From positions 1 through 64,000 of the forward strand of contig RWJK01001384.1 in assembly GCA_004335835.1 (NCBI GenBank): DNA of 64,000 nt, read 5' to 3'. This DNA comes from Scenedesmus sp. ARA3. Lineage: Eukaryota; Chlorophyta; Chlorophyceae; Sphaeropleales; Scenedesmaceae. Shown piece after piece: positions 10,251 to 22,000 of this stretch; within the stretch, counting starts at the first letter, position 1, and every line of letters begins with the position of its first letter. The position numbers and the translations under genes were made by a program. The notes beneath the pieces are model-generated. The model was not told the origin of the DNA, did not search any database, and saw only the letters and a program-made list of their open reading frames with translations.

Positions 10251-13200
10251 CCGGCTGCACGACAGCATCGCGCGCATGCAGGAGCGTGTGCGCAGCAGCT
10301 TTATCCCGCGCAAGGAGGACGTCACAGAGGACTACTGGGAGTGGCTGCGCTGGCGCTGCGGCCAGGTGCGTGCAAGCGAGGTGTTCAAGCAGCATGCTTG
10401 TCAATTTCGTGCACCGCGTTTGCTTGGCATTGACCCTGCCCTGCCCTGCCCTGGATCGGCAGGCTGGCACTGCGTTGTACAACGCAAAGGGGCGACGAAC
10501 GAAAGTGCCGACAGACATGTCAGTCGGCCCTGTCCTACCCCTGCAGCTCTTCTTCAGCTGTTGCCACATGGTTCCGTAAAATCACCCCAGATACTCATAT
10601 TGTCACCTGTTTGTGCCCTGGCTGCCGCCTCTGCTGCCGCCCCTGCAGCGCTTCTTCAGCGCTGTGCTGCAGAACTTTGCCAGGTTTGAAGAGACAACTG
10701 CGCATCCCTTTAACACGACTGCACATCTAATTCAACACTACTTCCCTGTTGTCTTTGCTGCCGCCCCTGCAGCGCTTCTTCAGCGCTGTGCTGCAGAACT
10801 TTGCCACGCAGTCGCTGCTGATGGCGGTGGGCGTGGGCGCGCGCAAGGCGCTGGCTGCCTCTGCCGCCATCAACTGGATGCTGAAGGACGGCATGAACAG
10901 GCTCGTGCGCATGGGCGTGGCCACACAATTCGGCGACAGCTTTGACTCTGACCTGAAGGTGGGTTTGGTCTGGACTGAGGGAGAGGGTGGTGGGTTGGTG
11001 TGAAGGGTGGTGGGGGCGAGTGGCAGGGCAGCTGTGGCGGCTTGTGATGCTCCATGTTTGCTATAGCTGCAGCTGAGTGGTCATGCAATTTGGCGACAGC
11101 TTCGACACACTGCGTGACTGTTGCGTTTTCTTCTCACTCTTCAACTTCGCATGCAGCGCATCCGGTTCACCACATCGCTGCTGTACACTGCCGCCACCAC
11201 ACACGATGAATAGTGTTGTGATGCCTTCTCAGTCCTCAACTCCCTGTGCAGCGCTTCCGCTTCATGACGTCAGCTGCTGTACACTGCCGCCACCACACAC
11301 CACTGAACACTGTTGTGTTTGCCTGCTCACTCCTCAACTCCTGTGCAGCGCTTCCGCTTCACGACGTCGCTGCTGTACACGGCGTGCGTGTCCTGCGAGT
11401 TCCTCACGCCGCGCTTCCCCAGCCACTTCCTGCTGCTGACAGCAGTGTCCAACGTGGGCCGTGCGGTGGGCCTGACCACCTTTGTCAGCACGCAGCCGGC
11501 CTTCCAGCAGGCACTGTGCGCCAGCGGCAACATGGCCGACCTGGCCTCAAAGACGCAGGTGCGTAGCAGTACTGCCAGGGTGGCTGTGTGTCTGGCACAA
11601 TTAGGAAAATTTATTCAATCCACCTCTGGGCAGTCAACGTCTTGGCATGCCTCTGATGGAGTGTCATGCTGGTTGTGTGGTTTATGGTTGTGGCTTCATA
11701 GCGCTAGCTCAGCTCAAGTACCTGTCTGCGAGCCGCATCACTGCGCTCTGCACAGTCAACAGTCAACAGACTACAGGTATCTGGTGACGCTGCTCTACTC
11801 GTGTGTTGATGAGCACCAAGGTACCCGTCCCGCCGACACTCTGCTGTGCTGCCTGCTGGCCTGCTGTCTCGCTGCCCTGTTGCAACATTCGCCTTGCCAG
11901 GCGCAGCACATGGTGATGGACACACTAGCCGTGGCCGTGTCAGCAACCGCCAAGTACCTGCTGCGTACAATCACAACCACCAAGGCCACCATGCTGTGGG
12001 GGCCCGATCCGCTGACATTCTGCTGTGCTCGCCTACTGCTCCGCTGCAGGCGCAGCACATGGTCATGGACACACTAGCCCTGGCCGTTTCAGCAACCGCC
12101 AACTACCTGCTGCGTAGCATCATAGGTTATGTTTCATAACACCACCATGCCGTAGGCATCGGTCCCGCTTACATCTGCAGTGCTGCCCCGCTGCTCCGCT
12201 GCAGGCGCAGCACATGGTCATGGACACACTAGCCCTGGCCGTGTCAGCTACCGCCAACTACCTGCTGCGGCACCAGGAGAGCCGCCGCATGCTGCTGCCG
12301 CTGGTGGCCTTCCCGCTGTGCGGCGTGGCGGACCTGTTCTGCATTTACCACGAGCTCAAGGCGGTGCAGCTGCGAAGCTTGAACCGGGAGCGTGCGGAGA
12401 TGGTGGCGGAGTACTGGCTGAGGGAAGGCAGGGTAAGCTGTGCTTTTTTTGGCTTCTGCTGGTTTGAGATGAGGCTGTGCAGCAATCCACACGGGGCGTG
12501 AAGGGGTTTATGGCGCCAAGTCAGGGGTTGTATGCAACCATAAGTTGTGCCGTGTGCTATATGTGCGGGCTGTGGGCTGTGACTGCTGTGGTCTTCTGTT
12601 CGTAGGGGTGGCTTTTTGCCTCAATTGAGCACCATGTGGTTCTAACCAGCTTCTTTAGCTAGTACCTCTTGGTGCTGCCGCCGCTGCTGCTGCTGCTGCT
12701 GCTGCGAGGTGCCAGCTTCAGGGACATTAGCAGCAAGTCCACTCTCACTGCTGTCGCTGCTGCTGCTGCTGCTGCCAGGTGCCCAGCTTCCGGGACATCA
12801 GCAGCAACGAGTCGCTGCTCGGCACCCCCAACATCGCAGACAACCTGCTGCCCATGCGCATCACTCCGCTGGAGGGAGCTGTGTGCAGCCCGGGGCACCT
12901 GCAGGGGCTGCTGGGGGCTTACAAGGGCAGCAAATACCTCATGGCGCTGCAACCGGCACAGAGCATACCCTGGTGGAATGTGCAGGTGAGCGCTTGGTGG
13001 TGTTATGTAGGTTTGATAGTATGATGACGGTGGGTAACATGAGGCAGGGGCTGCTGGGGGCTTATATGGGCAGCAGTTACCTGGTGAATGTGCAGGTGGC
13101 CGGTGTTGAAACATGCTTGGTGTTACAATATGCGTGGTTTTACAATGTGCGTGGTGTAACAAAAGATGAGGTTTTATGTCAGGCGTGGTGTTGTCACAGG

Positions 13201-13997
13201 CGTGGTGCAGCGCAGGAGGACCTGCTTGAAGGATCTGATGTGTAGTGGTCTGGTGTGTTGCTGGGGACGTGATGGGTGTGTGTGAGCATGCTTGGTACCC
13301 TGGTCGGATGTGCATCTGCGCGGCGCGGTATAGAGCGGGAGCATCTCCTGTGATGCGGTGTGTCGCTTGCAGTTTGTTGTCTGCGGTAGCACGCAGCATG
13401 GATGGTCCGCTACACACACATCCGTGCTGCTGTCAGCATTGTTCTGTTGCTGCTTGTGTGTGCTGTGCGTGTGTAAAGCCCCTGTGTACAGCCCTTCCTT
13501 TGGAGAAGAAGATCCTCCCACACGGTCGCAACACGCACCCGTGACACAATGCCTGTTGTTGTGCCTGTTTGTACTGCCTGCAGGAGCGCTGCTTGGGCCA
13601 GTACAAGTCAGTGCAACACATCGCAGTCTGCTTGCAGACTGGAGCCAAGCCCCGCGACATCCTCACAGCAGTACTAGAAGCAGCCTACATGCGGCGGCAG
13701 CTGCAGCAGGAGTTCCAGGAGCAGCAGCAGCTAGAGCAGCAGCAGCAGCAGCAGGACGAGCCACACGCCAGCAGCAGCAGCAGCAGCAGTAAACACAGCC
13801 GGCAGCCGCACCTGCAGGTGCAGCCACTGCATGTTGACAGCGAGGCAGTGGTGTGCAGCAGCAGGCTGCGCAGGCAGGCTCGCTCGCGTGCTGAAGCAAA
13901 TGTCGACAGGTTCATGCGGGAGCTGTCTGCTGGCGGCTGGCAGGTGCGGCCCTTCCTGCTGTCGACGTCGGAGAAGAGCGGCTTCGTCAAGTACTGA
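9783..13997 (+). CDS. RUS (ROOT UVB SENSITIVE / DUF647) family protein; 5' end unresolved
   Basis: Exons 9783-9869, 10250-10365, 10773-10958, 11349-11558, 12205-12432, 12779-12985, 13584-13997 (TGA); all junction phases agree. Conserved blocks: FIPRKEDVTEDYWEW (family: FLP.GYP.SV..DY), a hydrophobic RFFSAVLQNFATQSLLMAVG helix, AINWMLKDGMNRLVRM, ATQFGDSFDSDLK, SCEFLTPRFPSHFLLL, NMADLASKTQAQHMVMDTL, and a C-terminal region with a long Gln/Ser insertion. RUS proteins are membrane-associated; Arabidopsis RUS1/RUS2 act in UV-B response, auxin transport and vitamin B6 homeostasis. The biochemical role is unknown. The first clear exon begins mid-protein (GGKQQQFAWDGSKV). At least five exons have partial copies in neighbouring introns, and the last exon has two copies after the stop. 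Confidence 0.85.
10192..10246 (+). repeat. (CTG)n microsatellite at a 3' splice site
   Basis: About 18 uninterrupted CTG units directly before the CCAG acceptor of RUS exon 10250-10365. It sits where the polypyrimidine tract should be. Confidence 0.9.
10649..10682 (+). repeat. Partial copy of RUS exon 10773 start, with acceptor
   Basis: The 33 nt after CCCCTGCAG repeat the first 33 nt of the real exon (codes RFFSAVLQNFA), then run into AGGTTTG, a potential donor. The same CTGCCGCCCCTGCAG precedes both copies. The copy lies in the intron 124 nt upstream of the real exon. Confidence 0.85.
11082..11300 (+). repeat. Copies of RUS exon edges inside one intron
   Basis: 11082-11107 repeats the 3' end of exon 10773-10958 (CGACAGCTT block). 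11157-11200 and 11252-11300 repeat the start of exon 11349-11558, each preceded by its own GCAG acceptor. Spacing between the three exon starts is 95 and 97 nt, so they form a decayed tandem array whose last member is the real exon. Confidence 0.85.
11901..12116 (+). repeat. Two upstream copies of RUS exon 12205 start
   Basis: 11901-11967 and 12050-12116 each repeat the first ~64 nt of the real exon (codes AQHMVMDTLALAVSATANYL), each preceded by CAG. Both diverge from the exon at the same point, after CTGCTGCG. Use of either as a cassette exon ending there (64 nt) would break the frame. Confidence 0.9.
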
Positions 13998-14047
13998 GCA
14001 GCAGCAGCAGCAGTAGGGGCAGCAGCAGCAGCAACAGCAGCAGTAGG

Positions 14048-14088
<41 letters not shown>

Positions 14089-15455
14089 CAACAGCAGCAG
14101 CAGCAGCAAAAGCGAACGCTGGCAGGTTCATGCAGTAGCTGACTGCTGGCCGCCATGGCGGCTGGCAGGTGCGGCCCTTCCTGCTGTCTACGTCGGAAAA
14201 GAGCGGCTTCGTCAAGTACTGAGCAGCAGAAGCAGAAGCAGCAGCAGCAGCAACTGTTGACAGGTTCGTGCGGGAGCTGTCTGCTGGCGGCTGGCAGGTG
14301 TGGCCCTTCCTGCTGTCTACATCGGAAAAGAGCGGCTTCGTCAAGTACTGAGCAGCAGCAGCGGCAGTGGCGGCAGCAGCAGGAGGGGCAAGAGCGGCTT
14401 CAGCTGCAGCAACAGTTACGCACGGCTGTGGCTTAGCATCTGTGGTGTCTGCTGCGTCCTATTGCTGGCAGTGCCAGGCAGTGAGCATCACCTGCTGCAG
14501 GCGCATACCAAACTCGGACCCATTGATCTGTGCTGTTTGCTGTTTTTAGAGGCTTCGGAAGAGACACGACTGTAGGTGTGCTTAGTGAGTAGGTGTGTAG
14601 GCGTGGTGAGTGGGCACCTCTTGCATTCACTGCACTTTGTGTGTGCTTGGCGCTGCAGCAGCAGTGCTTAGTGGCATGTTGAGTCTGTTGCTGGCTGCCT
14701 GCCATGTCCTGTGTGGCCAACAGCTGCAACAATGGCATGTGCTGCTTGGACGCATTGCGTTCATGCTAAATTAGGAGTGGAATAGCTTTATGATGCAGGT
14801 GGACCATGGTAGCTACAAGGCAGGCACAGGGAAGCAGGCGGGCGCTGCCTCAAAGCAAGCTTGTGCCTGCAGACGCTAGTGCAGATGCCTTAACCAACCA
14901 GCAATATGCTGTTGTTCCCATGGTCAGTGAGTGCCAAACGCAATATTGCTTTTGGCTTTCACCGGACAGCCTGCATGCTGCATGCTTCCCTATGTTGGAA
15001 GCCTTTTATTGTGGCACTTAGTGTCAGACTGACAAGTTGGCAAACTGCAAGGTCGAGGCTTGGTCTCTTCTGCTGTACTGACTACATTGACGGCGGGGAC
15101 CATGGTCATTAATTTGAGGAGTGATCAATCTGGAATAGAGGCATGTGCAGGCACATGTGAACAATCACGCCCGCCTGTCAGCCTGTCATGGTGTGTCGGC
15201 TGACAAGGCGTCATATGACTGCTGCTGCATGTGACCAGGGCTTGGTCACTAGAGCGCTCCCTGCTGTGGCTTTGATGCGTTTATGTGATCGGTTTGGTGC
15301 AATTACATTTGCTGTCAACTGTGCAGTAAGGCTGATCAGCATATGCCCACATACAGCAAGGAGACATGCAGCTCATTGATAGATGTGTTCTGGCTCGCCG
15401 ACACAATGGTCATGTAAAGCCTTTAGTTTGAAAACAGTTCGTTTGGTCAGCTGCT
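13998..15455. other. Downstream of RUS: terminal-exon copies, then intergenic
   Basis: 14124-14222 and 14256-14351 are copies of the last 96 nt of the RUS coding exon (13902-13997), including the stop codon, separated by CAG-rich sequence. Both lie after the stop, so they are 3' UTR or intergenic. From about 14450 to 15455 I recognise no gene; the last part is the upstream region of the next gene. Confidence 0.7.
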
Positions 15456-17098
15456 ATGAAGTGCAACGGCACGCGTTCAGCAGATCTGGCTGGACGCAAA
15501 GTATCGCCTGCTCCATTCCAATGGAGGTGAGTCGATCAACAGATTTATGCCGCAGTGCAGCATGTATACAGCGTCTTACTAACGAATGGGGCTGCTCAGT
15601 CAATCTATATGTACTCGGCATGTCACAGCCTGGCCTGCTGCTACTGCTGTGCTGGCAGGAGCCCTCACATCCCTAGAACATGGCCAGGCATCCACAAGCA
15701 GCAGCACCCTAGTTTAAGGCCAGGAATAAGACAAACGGAGTGCGCAGCATCCTCGGCACAGCCTGCAGGATCAGCACCGCAGCAGCACCCTGTGCTACGC
15801 TGGTTCAAGTGGCTTCCTGACAAGCAGGCAGGCCGGCTAGTCACAGATGCGTGGGCGCTGCTTTATTCCAACATCTGGGCAGTGGTGGCAATCTACCTTG
15901 CCAAGGATGCAGCAGCTTTCCTGCTGCACCGGCTAGCCCACAGGCTCACCAACCACCGTGAGTCAAACTGCATGCCTAGCCCTGCTTGTTTGAAGCTACA
16001 ACACACGTTGCAGCATTGGCATGTGGCAACAGTCACACTTTCAGCTGTTCCTGGGTTATTCCTCAGCTTGCATTACAGCAGTGACAATCTCAGCTGTCAC
16101 AGTAGTATCCTGTGCAGCGTGCGCCATGTGTGAAGCGTCTAAGCATGTGTTGAGCACTACACTACACCTACCGTGCATATGCTGCTGCGTGCCTTGGCCA
16201 GCTTGCTTGTTCCCCTTGCGCTTGTCTATTGGTGTGCTTGTTTGTTTGCACTGCAGTGGCTGAGGGCTTGTTTGGCATCCCCATCAGCACGCTGGCCAAC
16301 CCCTGGTGGATTGTGGCTGATGCAAAGTTCATGGAGGGCAACATAGGTGGGTGTGTGATGCCTGCAGTGAAGTGCAGGAACAGGCAGGGGCGTGTGGCTT
16401 ACCACTGAACTGACAGCTGCAGGCAGTGCAGCAGCGCCTGCCTCAGGCATGCTGTCGCGCCTGCAAATATCATTCACACAACAGCTGTGCTGGTCGCAAA
16501 GTGTCAACAGCATGTCAAACCAGCAGCTGCCGCAGCAGCCGGTATGTCAATTGTCAGCTGTGTTTGACAGTGCTAGCACCCCATCTAACAGAATCGAAAT
16601 TTGATAGACAGTGTGCTGTTTTCAAATGCAAGAGCTGCTCAGCACCCATCACAAAACCCATGCAAGGCTCTGCTGTGCTGCGCTGCTGTGGCTGATTTGC
16701 TCTTGCAGGCTACCAGGTGCTCGTGGCTTGCTTCTTCCTGCTGTGCCTGCCCCTCAACATCCTGTTCAACACAGCAGCATTCAGCACAGCAGCGCTTGTC
16801 TGCACCACGCGCCGCGCTACAGCCAGCAGCGCACCAGCAGTGCCTAGTGCCTCCTTCACAGGCCAAGGCAGCGGCAAAGTGGGGCTTGCAGAATGTAGGT
16901 CAGCAACCACCAGCATGGATGGCGGAGACAGCCCCATCGGCAGCAGCAGCAGTAGTCCTGCAAGCAGCAGCAGCAGCAGCAGCAGTCCTGCAAGCAGCAG
17001 CAGTAGTAAACCAGACAGCAGCAGCGCCAGCCCAGTAGGTGCTGCTGGCTTGGCAGCATTCAGGGGCCCTGGTGTAGCCAGCTTTAGGGCAGCTGCCC

Positions 17099-17129
<31 letters not shown>

Positions 17130-17775
17130 AGCCAAGCGCAGCCTCGCAAAGCAGCAGAGCAGCAGCTCGCTGCGGCCGCCAGCAGCAGCGCCAGCAGTGC
17201 CGTGGCTTGCGCAGCAGCAGCCGCAGCGCCAGCAGCTGCCGCCGCCGCTAGGCTTCAAGCCGAGCTTAGCCATGGTCAAAGATGTGTGGGCCAGGCAGGT
17301 TCAAGGCAGGCTGCGGCAGCTCTGGGAGGTTGATATCCGGTTCAACCTGTGGTCGCTGCCGCTGCAGGCAGCGAGTCTGGCGGTGCTGCCGATGTTTTGG
17401 GCGTTCCCGCGGCTGCTGGGAGTGCAGCTGTCGCTGCCGGCAGCTGTGCTGGGTGGTGCTCAGGGGGCCGAGGCGCTGCAGCGGTCACGGGGTTTGATGG
17501 AAGGGTTCAGGAGCAGCTATGCCTGGCCGTATGCATGGCTGATTGTGGCAGGGCGTAGCGCGGAGTTGCTGCGCGAGCTTGTGCTTGTGTCCATGCCTGT
17601 GCGGTGGTGGACTGATGTGATTGAGGTGCCGCTGGCTGCTACAGCGCTGTTTGCGGCGGCGCGGCTGCTGCTGCTGCGGCTGCAGGATCTGCTGCCGCTT
17701 GCTGCGTACCTGCAGCGCACGGCGCAGGCTGCAGCGGTGGGTGGGGTGCAGCCAGCTGCAGGCGCCAAATCGTGA
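15456..17775 (+). CDS. Multi-pass membrane protein, unknown family, putative plastid target
   Basis: Four exons: 15456-15526, 15659-15957, 16257-16346, 16709-17775; phases agree at each junction, 508 aa. I do not recognise the family. The N-terminus (about 60 aa, basic, Ser/Gln/Pro-rich, few acids) resembles a transit peptide. Hydrophobic segments: SNIWAVVAIYLAKDAAAFLL, YQVLVACFFLLCLPLNILF, then a Ser/Ala/Gln low-complexity stretch of about 150 residues, then LPLQAASLAVLPMFWAFPRL, AWPYAWLIVAGRSAELL and VPLAATALFAAARLLLL. The layout is two spans, a long disordered loop, then three or more spans. Conserved-looking blocks include GIPISTLANPWWIVADAKF. Exon 1 is assigned by its GTGAGT donor and matching phase. 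Confidence 0.65.
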
Positions 17776-19073
17776 TGTCCAGGGCTGGAAGGTGGCAGCG
17801 TTGGCATCTGAGCGCCGGCAGTAGCCAGCCCGTGTTGTCAAGGCATAGCATATTATACACGCAGAGCATTGCTCAGCAGGCAGAGCAGGACAGCCACGCT
17901 TTACGCCGTTGTGCTCTGGCTTGGTGTGCCTCTGTATGCCGAGTTGCTGATTGCGTGGTTGTGACATGCGCAGCGTGATTGTGCTCGGGTATTTAATACT
18001 ATAAAACATAGTATGTACACTTGCCGAAAGCAATGCACGCATGTTGCATGGCTCCCAGTTTAAGCTGAGGGGTTTTTTCGTCTTCCAAGTGTTACCGCTG
18101 CAGAGGCCGCTTCTACGGCAACAGCATCAGCTGCAGCGGTGGCCGCGCTGCCGCAGTGCAGCGTTGCCAGACAGTCTGGCAGTGCAAGAGGCACAGCAGC
18201 GCATGCCTGCAGCTGAACCCCAACAGCCTCTCCAAGTGTTGATTCTAAGGCATATTCCCTGCTTGCTGCTCGCAAAAGCAGCCGTGTGTGTAGAGCACGT
18301 GCTGCCTGCAAGAGCTCCTGCAGCTGTGTGTGCACAGCCTGCTCAGGCTGCTGGCTGGCATTGTATCAGGTATGTAGACCTTGCCTCCGATGGATCGCTT
18401 TATAGCCCTGTCATTGGTGTACACTGTGCTCAGGGAAAGGCTCTCTGGGGGCTGACCGCACCACATGTGCTGCCAAAAACCCATATCTCAGAGAAAGGCA
18501 TGGAGGAGGAGCCGCCTCCCTGAGGGTGTTTCATCATACATATTTGTACTATGGGCATGCAATGCTGTGCCCTTGCGCGTGGTGTGTGGATCATACATTG
18601 CAATAGATTGATGCAAATAATGAAGTTCAACTATGCCATGGTGCCAGGGACGGCATCTTCTGCCTGTGCTGGCAATTTGCAACTGTTGTAGTGCAGCTGC
18701 TGGCAGCAGCAGTATTGGCCACTACTATCAATATAGCCTGCCCCTGGGCTTGGTCCGTTGTGGTGATGAAGTAGAGTGCGGCACTTTTCACAGTAACTGC
18801 CAGTACAGGGTTTGCTGAGACGGCGACTGATGTCAGAATGTGAAATTCGCAGGTCCTTGTCATGTTTAGGTCTGGGAAGTCTGACACTGTTGTTCGCCAT
18901 ACTTCCACCCTGATGATGTTGCATCAATTACCTTTTATTGCAGCGTAAAGCCTTACGGTTTTACTGCTTGCTTACCCGTTGGCTTTGGGTGTTGTCCCGG
19001 GCCGTGTGGCTGCTGCTCAAGAACAGCCAACGCTCACTGTTGCAGGCAGCATCAGGAAACATTCGCAGTAGCC
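17776..19073. other. Intergenic; no gene recognised
   Basis: Space between the 3' end of the membrane-protein gene and the start of the ABCF2-like gene. Open frames here are short and unconvincing. Confidence 0.45.
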
Positions 19074-22000
19074 ATGTCTGCTACTAACAATGCCTTTAGG
19101 GGCATGGATGGGGCGGACGCGCTGTTCAAGTCTAAAGCAGAGCTCAAGGCCGAGAAGGCAGCTGCAAAGGAGAAGAAGAAGCTCGAGAAGTCTAAGGTAC
19201 GTTCACATTCAACATGTTTGTGACTTCAGTTCGCTGTGCTAGCCACTACTTGCACTGGACAAAGGCGCCAAGCAGCATATACAGTTGCCGCCCTGTGGCA
19301 GCGCCTTGTAGCCTGTTTGTAGTGCTGCTGCTCCGATCTTGGGTGATTTTTGCTTTTCACGATGACAACGATGCATGCTGCATCCTTGTCATGTGCTGCT
19401 GCACTCAACTGTCACCACCAGGCTAGTAGCTACCTGCCTTTGCTTGCTGCATTACCCTGTACATGCACATCTGCCTCTGCTTTCCACTGTAGAGCTCTGG
19501 CAGCGTCAAGAGCCTGGCAAAGTCAGTCAGTGAAGTGTCGCTGAATGGAGGACCCAGCGCAGACAATGTGGCAATTGACGAGTCGCCCCGCACTGTCACT
19601 GGTGTGCATGAAGCACTGTCAAGCCAGCGGATGCAAATATCAGCCAAACAGAGGCATACACGCCGCCTCTTTTCGTTGCAGCAGCGCTATTGTGTACGTT
19701 GGCTCTCGCAGCAGCAGCACAGTGCACACCTGGTGGAAGGCGGCTCTCGCAGCAGCAGCACAGTGCACACCTGGTGGAAGGCGGCAGGTGTACTGGCGCT
19801 GCTAGCATACCCACAAGCACTCAGGCTAGCACTGGCCTCACCACAGCATAGTAGTTGATGGCATATGTTCTTGCGTGCCGCATCCTGGCAACTGAAGTGC
19901 TTGTATGCAGTACGGTAACAGGACTGTGACGGCGTCCTGCAGCACTGTAGCCGCAGATGCAACTACAGCAAGCAGCAGCTGCATTGCTGGCTGATCTGCA
20001 GGTTTGCACGCAGCTGCATAAAAAAAAGACAGCTGCATACCTGCATGCAGCCTTCAAGAGGCAATGGACTGTTTGCTTTCCTTGCCCGCCACCGCCTTGC
20101 AGTGCCCACGAGCAACCATTCTTCAAACATGTCTCCGTCCCTCCGTCATCCCTCCCTCACCCCACGCACTCGTTCACCAATGCACGCCATGAACCCAAAA
20201 CCCCTCAATCCTCGTGTCATGCAGGCGTGCTGTCGTCTCGCCCCACCGCGCGTGACATCAAGATTGACGGCTTCAGCCTGGGCATCTGCGGCAATGAGCT
20301 CATCCAGGATTGCAGCATCGAGCTGACCATCGGCCGCCGCTACGGCCTCATCGGACAGAACGGATGCGGCAAGTCCAGCTTCCTGCAGGTGCGTATGTGC
20401 GGCAGGCGCAGGCTTGGTGTACAGTGTAGATGCAGTTCCAAAGCAGCTAGCTGCCAGCAGCTGTTGCCAAGGCAGATTTGGCAAGTCAGCTTCTTGCAGG
20501 TCCGGCAGCAGGAGATCACTGCACAGCACGGCCCAATGCATGGCTGGGTGCTTAGGGTTGGGGGTGAGGGCAGAACAGCTGCGGCAGTTCCATCTCCCTG
20601 CAAGTGCTGCAGCAGGCGCTGGTGCAGTTATGGCTGCATGAAGATTGGCAAGGAACTTACGGCAGCGGCAAGTCCAGCCTCCCGCAGGTGCTGTAGTAGG
20701 CACTGCGCACGGCTGCGGCGCAAGCTGGGTGTCTGGGTCCGGGGCTTACTGGGAACGTTTGGTGGTGCCCACGGTGCAGCAAGAACGGCTGCATGCAGGT
20801 GCAGCAGTAGGCACTGTGCGGCAGTTTGTGGGTGCGGCTCATGGCGCTGAGCGGGGGGTTTGGGGACAGGGCAAACATGGCGCTTGGCACAGCCCGGGTG
20901 ACCTGCAACTCAGCACAGGGCCCAGCAGCAGCTGCAAAAGCAGCTGGCCAGTAATTGCCTGAGCTGCGGCATGGCACGGAGGAGCAGCAGCTGGATCATG
21001 GCTATCCGCGAAGGGCACACCTCAGGCCAGGGGTCTGCTCAGCACGTTGTGTTGCTGCCTCCCTTATGTCGCTGCTCAGACAAGCGATCGTCTGCTGCTG
21101 CCTCCGTACTGTTGCTGTGTTGACAAGCAATTTGCGTGCTGCTTTATGTGTATCGTCTTGCAGGCCCTGGCCAGCCGCGAGGTGCCCATCCCGGACCACC
21201 TGGACATCTACCACCTGCACCAGGAGGCGGAGCCCTCCGACCGCACCGCGCTGGAGGCGGTCATTGACCACATCAGGGAGGAGATGGAGCGCCTGCACGC
21301 ACAGGTGCGGGGCAGCGGCAGCAGCAGCAGGAGTGGGAGAAAGCAGCAGTAGCCAAAGCAGCAGGCAAGGCAGCAGCCCCACCACTGGCCTTGAACACAT
21401 TACAACATTGAGTCAATTGTGTCAATAACATACTCCCTCACCAACATATGTGCAGGAGGAGGCCATCATGAGCGAGCACGGCTCCAGTGATGAGCGCCTG
21501 GAGGCCATCTATGACAGGCTGGGGTCTCCCTGGTGTTGATTTTATAACAGCGTACAACTGTTACTAACAGCAAAGCAACAACTGTTTGCAGGAGGAGGCC
21601 ATCATGAGCGAGCACGGCTCCAGTGATGAGCGCCTGGAGGCCATCTATGACAGGCTGGGGTCTCCCTGGTGTTGATTTTATAACAGCGTACAACTGTTAC
21701 TAACAGCAAAGGAACAACTGTTTGCAGGAGGAGGCCATCATGAGCGAGCACGGCCCCAGTGATGAGCGCCTGGAGGCCATCTACGACAGGCTTGATGAGC
21801 TGGACCCCAACACCTTTGAGAGCAGGGCGGCGGAGCTGCTGCACGGCCTGGGCTTCTCCCGCGTGATGATGGAGCGCAAGACCAAGGACATGAGCGGTGC
21901 GTTTGTGAATTTGAAACGTAGCAGAACACTACAGCAACTGAACGATTGTAATGTGTGGTGTGGGTGTACAGTGCAAGAGGCCGTTGTGGCGAAGGGCAAC

